A stretch of DNA of 64,000 bases from Fistulifera solaris. Taxonomy: Eukaryota > Bacillariophyta > Bacillariophyceae > Naviculales > Stauroneidaceae. Under the pieces are notes generated by a model that saw only the letters and a program-made list of their open reading frames with translations, was not told the origin of the DNA and searched no databases. Shown here one piece after another: positions 43,611-54,489 of the stretch. A program made the position numbers and the translations under genes. The stretch covers positions 1,302,001-1,366,000 of the forward strand of contig AP026162.1 of the NCBI GenBank assembly GCA_030295235.1, given 5' to 3'. Position 1 is the first letter of the stretch, and each line of letters starts with the position of its first letter.

Positions 43611-43920
43611 ACAATAGATTCATGATTCATAGTATGAAGCTTTTGAAATACTACGTTGCAACGACGCCCCACTTAGTCCTTTCGTTATTCTCGAGTAACC
43701 ATACATGCTAATACGGATGCGATACTGGTATCTGGTATCGTCCTAATTGGATGTCATGACTGAGATGCAGTCTTCGTTTCTGACGACGAACGACGACGGA
43801 CGCAAGGTGGACGAGTTTTTCTTTGCAAAGATTTTGTTGAGTTGCTAACAATATCGGTTAGACTTAATGGTGCCTTTGTACTCAGTCTCCCTTAGAATTA
43901 TAATTTGAAAGAAATTATCG

Positions 43921-44727
43921 ATGGAAAGCGCGCCACCGCCTGGCTGGTTCAGTCGGCTTCGATCGGAAGGACAGTCGTCTTCTGTCGATGCAGAGAATAC
44001 TGCGTCGAGTTGTTCTTTACCGCGTTTCCCTTTCTTGGAATTAACGGAGGAGCTTCAGCATCATGTACTGTCGTTCATAGCGGATGCTCCTTTTGAGTCT
44101 CTTGGTAACGACGACGCGAGTGCAACTCTGACCGACGTTCTGCCGCTTGTTTCAAAGCACTTTCAGAAAATCAGCAGAAGCAATCTACTGTGGAAGGCTG
44201 CGTTTTACCGTGCAATTGAATCCGATAATGTGTGGAAGCGCGCGGCTAGGAGTCGTAGCTTACCCATTCCCTCTAGATCCGGTAACGACGATGTCGACTT
44301 TCGAAGTCTCTATCGACGTCTCTATCATGAAGAGATAGCTTTCACTGGACCTGTATTTATCATGGGAATGGAAGATGAAGATATTCCAGTGAGGTATAGC
44401 TTGTATCTGTTTGAACCTCGGTATCGCCTTATGGTAGAACGGTTGCTAAACATTCACGAAGAGTGGCAAAGAAAAGCAAATGCAAACGAAGATAGCGGAT
44501 CGTGCCCTCCTTTGCACTTTCTTCATGCACACCGCGGTCTCGGGCGTCAAGGCGGTCAGCCTTGTGTTGCTCTACTCGTTGAGATCATTAGATGCATGGG
44601 CATGCCTACGGGTCATTATGATGTAACTCTTCAAGTCGACGCGATAGTTCGTCTCGAGCGCTTTTGGGTCGAACCGAATACGGGACATCTCTATCATGCA
44701 TATGGGCGGAAAATTCAATCCATGTAG
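43921..44727 (+). CDS. F-box-like plus LON substrate-binding domain protein
   Basis: 268 residues. An F-box-like segment appears first (LTEELQHHVLSFIADAP, VSKHFQKISRSNLLWK, residues about 40-95). It is followed by the start of a LON N-terminal (substrate-binding) domain: GPVFIMGMEDEDIPVRYSLY, LFEPRYRLMVERLL, and VTLQVDAIVRLERFWVE. This arrangement suits an adaptor that selects substrates for a ubiquitin ligase. The LON domain ends shortly after its beta-rich half and lacks the helical bundle, so the gene either is genuinely short or continues after an unrecognised intron. Confidence 0.8.
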   Translation: MESAPPPGWFSRLRSEGQSSSVDAENTASSCSLPRFPFLELTEELQHHVLSFIADAPFESLGNDDASATLTDVLPLVSKHFQKISRSNLLWKAAFYRAIESDNVWKRAARSRSLPIPSRSGNDDVDFRSLYRRLYHEEIAFTGPVFIMGMEDEDIPVRYSLYLFEPRYRLMVERLLNIHEEWQRKANANEDSGSCPPLHFLHAHRGLGRQGGQPCVALLVEIIRCMGMPTGHYDVTLQVDAIVRLERFWVEPNTGHLYHAYGRKIQSM

Positions 44728-45688
44728 CCTTATTTCTTTGATGTTGTAGTGATTCAACACTTATAGCTCATAAACGACTTGCGAAGCAGAATACGGTGAG
44801 TATTAAAACACTTTTTGTAGAAAATGGTCTCCCTAAAATAGTTATAAGTACTGAATTTTTTGTATTTCGATCGCGATTGCTATCATTCAAAAACTCACTA
44901 CCGCGAAAACAAATTATTCTCGTCGGGTTAGCGAGATATTACTTCTCCGCGAACATCCCGGTGAAACGTGATCGGTCATTTACCATTCAATCTTCTTGGG
45001 TAATTGAATGCTTTTCAAATTTTCGGTCACGTCTTTTCCAGCCGGGGTCGTCTGAGATTGAATCGATCCCGAGCGTGATCGGCCTCCAACCGGAGTTTCA
45101 TCGTCATTATTAGTCGAAGCCTGTCATCAAAGGAAACAGAAGTCAGAAAGAATTCCGGAGATTCACTGCAACAGTAGTCGTGTTTTCGCGATTACTCGGA
45201 ACAGTGCGCTTTCATCGCCGATCACTCACCTTCCACGCCATCGTCTCACGGGAGTCTTGCAGTAAAAGGCTGTCTTCTGCAGACAAACGTCCTGATGTAT
45301 CGAATTGGTATTGTCGCTTATCCATGATGTTGTTAATTGACTTCAGTTTATGAAATTTTGGTTGTGTCTTTTTTGCCCTTTCGCGCAATCGCCGGAACAG
45401 CGAGCATTACGCTTGCGAACGAAGACGTCTCCGTCGCGGCGTCTAAAAACGCCGCATGTTCTCGTCCGACTCTAAGCCCTTTGAGTAGCTTCTAACGGTA
45501 AACGTTAAACTTCTGGTAGTCAAGTTCTTCGCAACGTAGGAATACGTGGCGGGTCGCTTACAATGCCGAAAAACAACAGTGCGACGTCGCCTGCGACACA
45601 CAATAAAACGGCAACAGTAACGAAAACTGCGAAAAAACAACGACCAAATGGATCATCCTAATCGAATAATGAACTTTCCCTGCATACC
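44728..45688. other. Intergenic, no gene seen
   Basis: 961 bp with only short ORFs (plus 44796-45113; minus 45443-45640) that lack coding character. It may contain the 3' end of the LON-domain gene if that is spliced. Confidence 0.45.
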
Positions 45689-46786
45689 ATGCCTTCAAAT
45701 AGAGAGACAAAGTATGAGGCGTCCGATGAACGTATCATGGCAACAGCCGGAGACGCAGTGACTACGAAGTTTGCGACGGTTCAAGCTGGCTATTACGAAG
45801 ATCCATTCATTGCTGCATTTCACAACGCCTCGTCGATTCTCGCACGACGACGAAACAACCAAAGTAGGCCCATTCAAGTCATTATCAAGCGCGGCACTTT
45901 TGCACGTGTCTGCTGTATAGAGAAAACGATTGAGAAGTTTTTGGGTTTGATTGAGCCTTCGCAAATCGCCCAAGTAGTTGTCCTCGGGGCAGGAAAAGAT
46001 ACAAATTATTTTCGGTTGATACAAAGCAGGCTAGGATCAAATAGTCCATTTGTTCGCTGGGTTGAAGTCGATCATGCCACTATATTGCAGGAGAAACTGT
46101 CTGTCATTGACGACAACAGCGCGCTATTCAACGTAGAGAAACTTGGGAATGGGGACTACATTGAGCTTAAGCCAATTGATCCAAGTGCTCAAGACAGATC
46201 CAATTGCGTGATGATTGCTCATGATCTAAAGTCAGGTACTGACCTGTTAATGCAAAAATTGGTTAGGAGTGGTCTGCATCCGGAGGCCCCTACATTATTC
46301 ATCTCCGAGTGTGTGTTTATGTACATGCCCGACAACGAGACGCGACGTTTATTATCGGCACTAAGCGCTACATTTCAAAAATCATGTATATGTCAGTACG
46401 AACCAATAGTCGGAAATGGCGACTCGTTTGGCCAGATGATGGAGGAGAATCTGTCGAAAGCGGGGGTGGCTGGTGCGGACTCTGGGCTACTCAAGGTCCG
46501 ATCGAATCATGATCATGCCAATCGGCTCTACGAAACGGGCTTCACGATAGCTATTGCGTGTGACATGTATGCTGCTTATGAAGCGATTCTGACTGATGAA
46601 CAACGGCTCAGAGCAAATCGATCCGAATTTTTAGATGAGCTGGAGGAATTCGTGCTGATCATGAAGCACTACAGTTTTTCCCTGGGAAGCACCAGTGAAT
46701 CATCCATTGGACGACGACTATGTACGTTGGGAAAAGATTCGCATCTCGGTTTCGAAGCAAATCGGTCGATATCTAGACTGTCGTGA
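45689..46786 (+). CDS. Leucine carboxyl methyltransferase (LCMT1/PPM1-like)
   Basis: The 365-residue protein has the class features of LCMT1: IIKRGTFARV (about 65-74), the SAM-binding VVLGAGKDTNYFRL (about 95-108), VRWVEVDHATI, and LFISECVFMYM with a following C-terminal half that matches the family. LCMT1 methylates the carboxyl group of the C-terminal Leu of the PP2A catalytic subunit and so controls holoenzyme assembly. There is one exon, no frame break, and the ATG has a good context (ACCATGCC). Confidence 0.92.
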   Translation: MPSNRETKYEASDERIMATAGDAVTTKFATVQAGYYEDPFIAAFHNASSILARRRNNQSRPIQVIIKRGTFARVCCIEKTIEKFLGLIEPSQIAQVVVLGAGKDTNYFRLIQSRLGSNSPFVRWVEVDHATILQEKLSVIDDNSALFNVEKLGNGDYIELKPIDPSAQDRSNCVMIAHDLKSGTDLLMQKLVRSGLHPEAPTLFISECVFMYMPDNETRRLLSALSATFQKSCICQYEPIVGNGDSFGQMMEENLSKAGVAGADSGLLKVRSNHDHANRLYETGFTIAIACDMYAAYEAILTDEQRLRANRSEFLDELEEFVLIMKHYSFSLGSTSESSIGRRLCTLGKDSHLGFEANRSISRLS

Positions 46787-46946
46787 GTTACCGGCAAACT
46801 GCAGTTGATAAGCCTCGGCGACCAATAGATAGCCCTTGTTGATTTACTATCTGACTCTTCTGCTCTGGTATCTTAACTTTCCGATTTTAAAACGGGACTT
46901 CCTTTTACTAATCTAGCTCAAGGTTTTCCTCGAGCCTAGAGTACTT

Positions 46947-47921
46947 ATGGGGGTGATGGGATCTCGGTTTCAAAACGTCATTTATTTTCCAAAAAATAAT
47001 GTAAATATAAACGTGAATCAACCTTGGAATCAACATCTCATCACGGGACTGGATTTGACCCTTTCCTCGTCTTCGAAGATGTTCGTTATTGTTCTTCCGT
47101 CAGTCGTGCTTGTCGCAGCGTGTCAACTCTCGCATTCGTGTTTTCGTGCTTCGCTTTCGTATTTGCCATTGACTCGTTGGCATAAACTGAATACAAGGAA
47201 AACAGCTACCAGTGAAACAAAACAACCAATTCTGTTCTTAAGCATGAGCGCGTTCTTCGGCGAACCTTATTATTCAAACAATCTATTCGGCTATGTGTCT
47301 CCGTATCAGTATGAACGGCAAAGAATCATGGAGGAGAGTCGACGACGACGTGCCGAGCTGCAGTATCGCAGACAATTGGAAGAACGTGAGCGAAGGCGCC
47401 AAGCAGCCATCATGGACTATCAGCGGCGCCTTGCGCGAGAGAATGCTCTCCGTCGACAGCATCAACGCTATCACCATGACGAGGAAGACCAAGAGGCCGA
47501 TCAGTATTACATTGTAAGAGGGTCTGACGGATGCCTCTATCGTGTTCCTGCGCGAAATATTGTACATAACAAACATCGCTACCGAAATCAGGAATTAGAT
47601 GAGCCTACGCTCGAAAGGGAATTGCATGAACCCGAAGAAGAGGATGAATTGCAAGCCCATTCCTCATCGGAGGACTTGGCCGATAACGAGATGAAAACGG
47701 AGGAAACGATTCCGTCAATGGAAGCGGAGAGGGAAGTCTCAGGCGAGATATACGAGGCAGACGACATTAGTTGTGAAGGGTCAGCGACTGCTTCCTTAGC
47801 TGCAGCAGATGTAGTCGTCGAAGATGCGTCAGACGACGAAGAAGAAAAAGAACTCAAATCGATTTGGCGCAACCGCCGACCCTCACCGGGGGCACTAATG
47901 GAGCCAGTTGAGGCACTTTAG
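46947..47921 (+). CDS. Charged coiled-coil hypothetical protein
   Basis: The frame gives 324 residues from ATG 46947. An internal ATG at 47079 opens a signal-like segment (MFVIVLPSVVLVAACQL), and one at 47244 gives MSAFFGEPYYSNNLFGY. The conserved-looking part starts there, so 47244 may be the true start. It continues with a long Arg/Glu helix (RRRRAELQYRRQLEERERRR) and YYIVRGSDGCLYRVPARN, which is reminiscent of diatom BAG- or stress-protein leaders, followed by an acidic tail (ASDDEEEKEL). No domain is assigned with confidence. Confidence 0.65.
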   Translation: MGVMGSRFQNVIYFPKNNVNINVNQPWNQHLITGLDLTLSSSSKMFVIVLPSVVLVAACQLSHSCFRASLSYLPLTRWHKLNTRKTATSETKQPILFLSMSAFFGEPYYSNNLFGYVSPYQYERQRIMEESRRRRAELQYRRQLEERERRRQAAIMDYQRRLARENALRRQHQRYHHDEEDQEADQYYIVRGSDGCLYRVPARNIVHNKHRYRNQELDEPTLERELHEPEEEDELQAHSSSEDLADNEMKTEETIPSMEAEREVSGEIYEADDISCEGSATASLAAADVVVEDASDDEEEKELKSIWRNRRPSPGALMEPVEAL

Positions 47922-48032
47922 TTTGTAGGAAACAGGAGTTTATGAATGCAATTAGATACTTCTTTTTATTGTTTAATCTTTATTTTTATCTCATGAATTT
48001 GTCACGTTCTCCTCTATAACTTTCACACGATA

Positions 48033-49788
48033 TTAATTTTGGTCCTGAATACACTCAGTGCAACGACGCTCCTCTTTTTTACGCAATTGAGCCTTGCTGT
48101 AGTCATTTTTCTTTTTAGGCTTTCTGCATGCCTTACAAACAAGATCTTTCGGCGCCTCATTTGACATCGTACTGTCATTCTGGGCCAGCCCAGTGGCATC
48201 ACGTGAGTCGACGCTTTTTCCAGTCGGCGAATCGCCATCGACATCTTTCTTTTCTTCGTGATAATTTGGAAGTTGTGGTGATCGAGTTGGTGATTTGCTT
48301 TTCTTCTTAGATCGTTTTTTTCGTGCTGGGGTCTTCTTTCCGGTGTTCACAGGTTGTTCAGTCGTTTCTTGCTTGTGGACTGATTCGACGGGTTCATCTA
48401 CGCCCTTCGATAATGGTGTCGAATCATGAGCTACCGGAGAGCTTTCGCGACTTGTCTTTGGCTGCTCGCTCTTAGCGGGGGTTGAGGCGGGCGACTTTCG
48501 AAAGGTCTTTTGAGCCGAGTCTTTTTTCTTTTGCTCTGTGTCCGCTTTGGACGGAAACGACGTGCTGGTTTCTGTTTCGATGTTATCGTTCTCTTCGTCA
48601 TTATCACTATTAGACGAGCTGCTTCGACGTGAACTTCCTCGCTTTGGGGTGATCGCGGCGCTAAGAGTAATGTTGGGTGTTTCGGTGACGTTCTGAATAC
48701 TTGTCATAGACGGAGTAAGCAGGGATTCGACGCTAAACTGAGGTGCTCCTGTTGCATCGATGTGCACGTCGGTACTGTTCAAGGGAGATACCATTTCTGT
48801 GTCATTCTCAATTTCCGGAATCTCTTTCGGCACCGACACATGCAGCGAACTCTTTTTATGATATTTCTCTGCGGACATGGGCGATGAAATCGAAACGACG
48901 GTACCGTCATCAGCTGCTTCGTCCGAAACGATGATGCTCGTCAGAAGCTCCAGGGGACTCCTGGAAGTATCATCGACTTGAAACTCATACTTTCCGAACC
49001 CTTGTAGCATCTTCTCAGGAGCTTCCGAATGTCTAATCCAAATGTTAAAGACGTTATCCGAGTGTTGCTGCTTCAAGACCCGGGTCACTCCCTCAATCAA
49101 AGACTCTCGTGGAGCGCATCGAAAGATGCGAACCACAGGCTTAGGGAAAGTTCCAAAACGGCGTGCTGCTTGGTACAACTCATCTCCGCATTCCAGACCT
49201 TGCTGAGCAACCACTTCAGGCTGATCCGAGAACAATGTACCGTAGTGCCGCTTGACTACGGTATGAGCTTCAGGGCCGTCGTTTTCGTCTCCGTAAACGT
49301 ACTTGGAAACAAACGTCGTACCCCTGGGTCCCTCACCGTGTTCGATACTCCACTCGCAATCCGCGAAAATCTCTCGAAACACAGACTTCTCAATGGATCG
49401 CTCGGTAACGACATGCCAATAGATCGAAGGCAGGTCATGATCGTGTTGCCATTTTGGAAGAGACAACCAAACACTGTCTTCCGTGCACTTAGCGTCCTCG
49501 TGATCCACGATGAAGGTTCGTTGCGCGGGATTTTGAGTACAACTCGTTCGCTACTTTCGCCAAGTAGCGGTAGGCTTCGCTCGATGGAAAGTCGCCTTCG
49601 CCTTCCGTGTAATCCGGATGACCAGGTGCGTAGCATTTGTTCAATCTTTCACGATCTTTCTCTCGAACACTCACTCGATCGAGACGCAATCGCCGGAGAA
49701 TCGATTCGATCGATGATGCGAATCGTAGGCCAATCTGTTTGCTATCGACGGAGATTTTGTTGGGTGTTTTGTCGGTTGACCGAGTCAT
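48033..49788 (-). CDS. Hypothetical protein with C-terminal Cys-pair (Stc1-like) motif, frame broken
   Basis: About 584 residues. The N-terminal part starts at ATG 49788 (MTRSTDKTPNKI) and contains CYAPGHPDYTEGEGD. It joins the second frame (TFIVDHEDAKCTEDSVW) if one base is removed from the T4 run 49531-49534. A middle disordered Ser/Lys region follows (KKTPARKKRSKKKSKSPTRS). The C-terminus holds two Cys pairs (CKACRKPKKKNDYSKAQLRK then CTECIQ), like the Stc1 zinc motif of heterochromatin adaptors. No catalytic domain is seen. Probably nuclear (inference). Confidence 0.7.
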
Positions 49789-50862
49789 TTTTGATGCTGA
49801 ACGGATGGCTTCAATGAAACGAAAGGTGCGGTGAATTTATAGGCAGGGTGAGCGCAGCAGTGTCTTTGTATGCACGAAAGATCGCAATGTAAACGAGGTT
49901 TTGGTGATATCGATGAAGTTTTCCAGGCATAAAGTTCGCACAAAGTTGCGCGTCATTTGTCATTTGCAACAAACTTGCGTGATGCGACGGAATTCAAAAA
50001 TCAGAGGCGCACCTTTTGTAAGCAATCGCAGGAAAATCGATGTCTACGTCACTTCCCGTTAATCGTGAAATGTGTTGCCTTCTTAAATCGCTATACTACA
50101 ATCAAACCGGTACCAAATCTATTTTTGGGCTACGTCGCAAAAATTCAGCAACGATCTTGAAAACAAGAACGTATAACAGATCTATGATTCTCTAGCTAGA
50201 CTCTCCAGGGAGCGAGTTCCCGTTTGACAGATGGGCGAGCATGAAACAAATCATCCTCGCAGGGGCTATGCGCCGCCTACTAGACGTGTTTTAAACAAGA
50301 GCGTCGGTCAATGCGGCAAAGTATACAGAATTTCCGTCTGTATCAAAATAAGGAATGTCGTATTTACTATAGGCCAAAGTGTATGCTACCTTATCCAAGA
50401 CTGCAGTTCAGTCATGAATCGAGTTTCTTTCGAGCGACAACGTTACCCACAAATCATTCGTTCAGCATCTTTCCTTGTGTTGCATTTGTTGTTGCCGCAC
50501 TTAAATAGTCTTTTTAGCAGCGTCTGAATTACTCGTCATTGTATATTGTATATTACGTCGAAGAGAGCTTTGCGAAATACTGTCGTTCGTATTTAGTATG
50601 AACCAAAGTGTTGTCCGTATTTCGCCACGGCTGCATTCCAGTCATGAGTCATGCGAGAACGGAAAAATCTTTTCGCAGGGGCTAGAGACACCGAAGGCGT
50701 CTCTAGTAACTAATAATGAAACTCTGAAGTTTCACAAACTTGTTATTGATATCTTTACTGAAATGATTGTAGCAATCACCATTCGACAATGGCCCCGCCG
50801 TTTCCCCCGAATTCGGCCCCACGAAACAACTGAGAAAACAGGGATTGCGTCAAAGGAATCCT
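49789..50862. other. Intergenic with two relics of the 234-bp satellite
   Basis: No gene seen. Around 50365-50420 and 50595-50655 are diverged relatives of the satellite unit at 52043: both keep CCAAAGTGT...GACTG/GGCTG...CAGTCATGA. The first contains GACTGCAGTTCAGTC at 50399-50413. Confidence 0.5.
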
Positions 50863-51879
50863 TTACTCTCCTAGAAAAGAATCTGACTGTAAGGCTTTTC
50901 CATACAATGCCATTTCTAATGTAACAGCCAATCGTAGTCCGCCTGCTGCTAGCCTTTGTTGAACAATAGGACGTCGCGTCTGCTGATATTCGTCGGATAA
51001 CACATCTCCGTCTAAGATTTCGGATCCATCGACATTACGATAAGCCCATTCAATGGCATAATGGAACGATTCCTCGCCCCAAAGTGACGTACATGCTTGG
51101 CTACTTCCGACGGGACAAGCCATCCATTGATGAACGTAGTCCTTGTTCGTCTTCAACCAAGCTTGTAGAAATTCCTCAAACATTACGCGAGAGCCCTGAA
51201 AGTCTCTATCGATCGCCTTTTCAATAATATCATCGTCCCAAATACCGTGCAATGTTTTTGCGTGCAGGTGGCCTCCTCGAAGATGTCGTTGGGAATGACG
51301 GCGATCTCTACCACTAATTACGAAATGATCTTCACCGTCAAAACTGACATGAATTGAATTTCCACCCCGATCTGTCGTACGAGAAGCATGCAAGGGTTGA
51401 TGAATGTCACCAACAAAGTGCGTGAGAAATTTGAGTGCTTCGACGGAAGCATTGTGATTCGCTGTTGTCATCAATATGTTGGTGTAATTGACTATAGAAC
51501 CAGCCACACAAAAGTCCTGAGGACAATCACGAACATAATCAAAGTGACAGCGTTCGTCCATTGTATCCTTCACTCTGGCGGGACATCCCGACGGTATCAA
51601 GTCATCGCGGACATCAATGTAATGCAAGGGAGCCGTCCATTGATAGCGCTGCGTGTGTCGAACAGCATCCGCCCAATCGGCGATTACCGCAAGCGGAGAA
51701 CAACCCTCGCATGCGGGAGAAGTCGTGAACCCCAACAAGTCGGAGATTTTCGCTTGCGTGGCATTCGAAAGAAACGACCACGCTAGATTCGCCACAATTT
51801 CGTGTCCTTCTTTGCCCCACGCGTGCGTCGTCGTGAAAGTGACGATCAAACAAAGAAGCTTGAGAAGAAACTTCATCAT
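50863..51879 (-). CDS. Secreted S1/P1-type nuclease
   Basis: 338 residues. After the signal peptide (about 20 residues), the mature protein starts with Trp (HAWGKEGHEIVANLAW), which in this family supplies a zinc ligand through its N-terminus. The remaining zinc-binding motifs follow: IADWADAVRH, LHYIDVRDD and LTHFVGDIHQPLHASRTTDRGGN. Such enzymes cut single-stranded DNA and RNA with three Zn ions, usually in the vacuole or outside the cell, for phosphate salvage or nucleic acid turnover. One exon, no frame break. Its upstream side (52031 onwards) is occupied by satellite DNA. Confidence 0.93.
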   Translation of the reverse strand: MMKFLLKLLCLIVTFTTTHAWGKEGHEIVANLAWSFLSNATQAKISDLLGFTTSPACEGCSPLAVIADWADAVRHTQRYQWTAPLHYIDVRDDLIPSGCPARVKDTMDERCHFDYVRDCPQDFCVAGSIVNYTNILMTTANHNASVEALKFLTHFVGDIHQPLHASRTTDRGGNSIHVSFDGEDHFVISGRDRRHSQRHLRGGHLHAKTLHGIWDDDIIEKAIDRDFQGSRVMFEEFLQAWLKTNKDYVHQWMACPVGSSQACTSLWGEESFHYAIEWAYRNVDGSEILDGDVLSDEYQQTRRPIVQQRLAAGGLRLAVTLEMALYGKALQSDSFLGE

Positions 51880-52030
51880 GTTTAGATAAAAAAGGATAGA
51901 AGTATAAAGATCGCTCGAAACACGAAGACACTTTCACATCAATGACAAACGAACGAACTTTCATTAATATTTCCGTCCCGTCCGCGCGTCTCAATAAAAT
52001 TCTCACGTGACACGTGACTCTGTAATTTCA

Positions 52031-53362
52031 CTATAACGCAAGGTGTTGGTTTACGCCAACCAAGACTGGATTGTACAGTAGTCATGAACCGAACAACAGA
52101 GGGTTCCGTTTTGCGTCTCTCGCATCCGTCCATTGTCATTCAACTGCGATTATAATTATAATTACGGGTAAATAAAGTTACAACAATGATGATTCTGAAC
52201 TACTTGCTAACAGTTTCTTTTATTTTCACGTCGAAAATCATCCGAGGATCGACATCTTAAATTTATACTATGGAACGGAGTGTTGGTTTACGCCAGCCAA
52301 GACTGGATTGTACAGTAGTCATGAACCGAACAACAGAGGGTTCCGTTTTGCGTCTCTCGCATCCGTCCATTGTCATTCAACTGCGATTATAATTATAATT
52401 ACGGGTAAATAAAGTTACAACAATGATGATTCCGAACTACTTGCTAACAGTTTCTTTTATTTTCACGTCGAAAATCCGAGGATCGACATCATGAATTTAT
52501 ACTATGAAACGGAGTGTTGGTTTACGCCAGCCAAGACTGGATTGTACAGTAGTCATGAACCGAACAACAGAGGGTTCCGTTTTGCGTCTCTCGCATCCGT
52601 CCATTGTCATTCAACTGCGATTATAATTATAATTACGGGTAAATAAAGTTACAACAATGATGATTCCGAACTACTTGCTAACAGTTTCTTTTATTTTCAC
52701 GTCGAAAATCCGAGGATCGACATCTTGAATTTATACTATGAAACGGAGTGTTGGTTTACGCCAGCCAAGACTGGATTGTACAGTAGTCATGAACCGAACA
52801 ACAGAGGGTTCCGTTTTGCGTCTCTCGCATCCGTCCATTGTCATTCAACTGCGATTATAATTATAATTACGGGTAAATAAAGTTACAACAATGATGATTC
52901 CGAACTACTTGCTAACAGTTTCTTTTATTTTCACGTCGAAAATCATCCGAGGATCGACATCTTAAATTTATACTATGGAACGGAGTGTTGGTTTACGCCA
53001 GCCAAGACTGGATTGTACAGTAGTCATGAACCGAACAACAAAGGGTTCCGTTTTGCGTCTCTCGCATCCGTCCACTGTTATTCAACTGCAATTATAATTA
53101 TAATTACGGGTAAATAAAGTCGCAGCAATGATGATTCTGAACTCTGAACTACTTGTGAAGAGTTTCTTTTATTTTCACGTTGAAAATCCGAGGATCGACA
53201 TCTTAAATTTATACTATGGAACGGAGTGTTGGTTTACGCCAGCCAAGACTGGATTGTACAGTAGTCATGAACCGAACAACAAAGGGTTCCGTTTTGCGTC
53301 TCTCGCATCCGTCGACTGTTATTCAACTTCGAATATAATTATAATCACGGGTAATAAAGGTA
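52031..53362. repeat. Satellite of 234-241-bp units, 5.6 copies
   Basis: GTGTTGGTTTACGCC occurs at 52043, 52280, 52514, 52748, 52985 and 53226, spacing 237, 234, 234, 237 and 241 bp. Copies 1-4 are nearly identical; copies 5 and 6 have ACAAAGGG for ACAGAGGG and other changes. A 3-nt CAT insertion before CCGAGG distinguishes the 237-bp units. Each unit contains GACTGGATTGTACAGTAGTC, an imperfect palindrome, and an AT-rich stretch with AATAAAG. Copy 6 breaks off at about 53362. ORFs across it are by-products. Confidence 0.93.
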
Positions 53363-53629
53363 CATCGCTTCGTGTGTACGCGAATTTCACGTAGCCGTAA
53401 TTTTTTAGGCGTTGGAGACGTGTGTGTGTCAACTAGGCTCCAACAGGGCGATGCCAGGGTGCTTGTCGGAAGTCTCTCCGTAACATACTATACAGTTTAC
53501 GCTTATATAGTAATTATTTCAACGGAAACATTTGTACTCTACTCAATTGTACAACATTTCGCGACAAATTCCGATACACGTTTTATGCTATGAGCTTAAA
53601 TGCCGTTTGTCTCTAAGTAATTTTTTGTC

Positions 53630-53800
53630 ATTATAGAGAGAAATTTTCTCTATAGAGAGAAATTCTCTCTGTAGAGAGAAATAGGGAGAAAATTTCTCTT
53701 TAAGGGAGAAAATTTCTCTCTAAGGGAGAAATCGAGAGAAAATCTCTCTCTAAGAGAAAAATTTTCTCACTTCAGAGAGAAATTTTCATTATGGAGTAAG
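53630..53800. repeat. Hairpin-rich GAGAGAAATTTTCTCTC block, copy 1
   Basis: A run of GAGAGAAA and TTTCTCTC half-sites that can pair with each other. It shares its order of variants, including AGAGAGAAATAGGGAGAAA and TCTCACTTCAGAGAGAAA, with the block at 54490-54660, offset by 854 bp. Confidence 0.88.
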
Positions 53801-54489
53801 ACGATTTCTGTTTAGAGTTTTCCTCTGTTGAACGAATTTTATGTACTTGTACTGTACAATGTGGGGCGTCGGGCGTCGTTGCGTCGGTGCATTACTTTTC
53901 TGCTTGACAAGTATCGAAGAGGTTTCTTTTCAAAAGAGTAATTCATATCAACTCAAAACCTATTATCTAACGCTTTTGATTAATGGCAAGAATGAGAGAC
54001 CAAAGGATTAAGAGGGAAATCTCTGAATGAACTGAGATGCGGCCGTGGCGTGCTGGAAACTCAACAAGCCCGGGAAAACGAAGCAGCCCCAGACCGCGGA
54101 AATTTGCCAGACTCTTCAGTCAGCATGGAAAAGACAAACTGTGTCCAATGAGCCATGGATCAAATATGTTTTCACAGTAAAAACAAAAGGGAAATTGAAA
54201 ATGGAACGCACCAAACAGCACGACGCCGAGCCAAAAATGGCACTCGGCCTGCACACGCGCCATTCGTCTTTCCAAAGCTAAGCCCCATTGTTCCTGTTGA
54301 CGAGGTCAATTGATGACTAGCTATCGGGGACAAATTACATTTTAGTAATTAGAAATGCTTGTCTCGCTGCACCGTCTTTTGTTTTTGCGTTGGTTGTTTT
54401 GTGCGATAACGGTTGTTCGTTGTGTGTTGAGGTCTCTTCATCGTCGATTTTTAACCTTAATTACACAAAGAAGTGAACGAAAGCATAGA

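Noticed and set aside
53128-53394. 88-codon ORF in the satellite
   Set aside because: Runs across satellite units and beyond their end; frame is open by chance.
54045-54281. 78-codon ORF between the hairpin blocks
   Set aside because: Starts with GTG and lacks a recognisable motif. It could be a gene fragment, but evidence is too thin.
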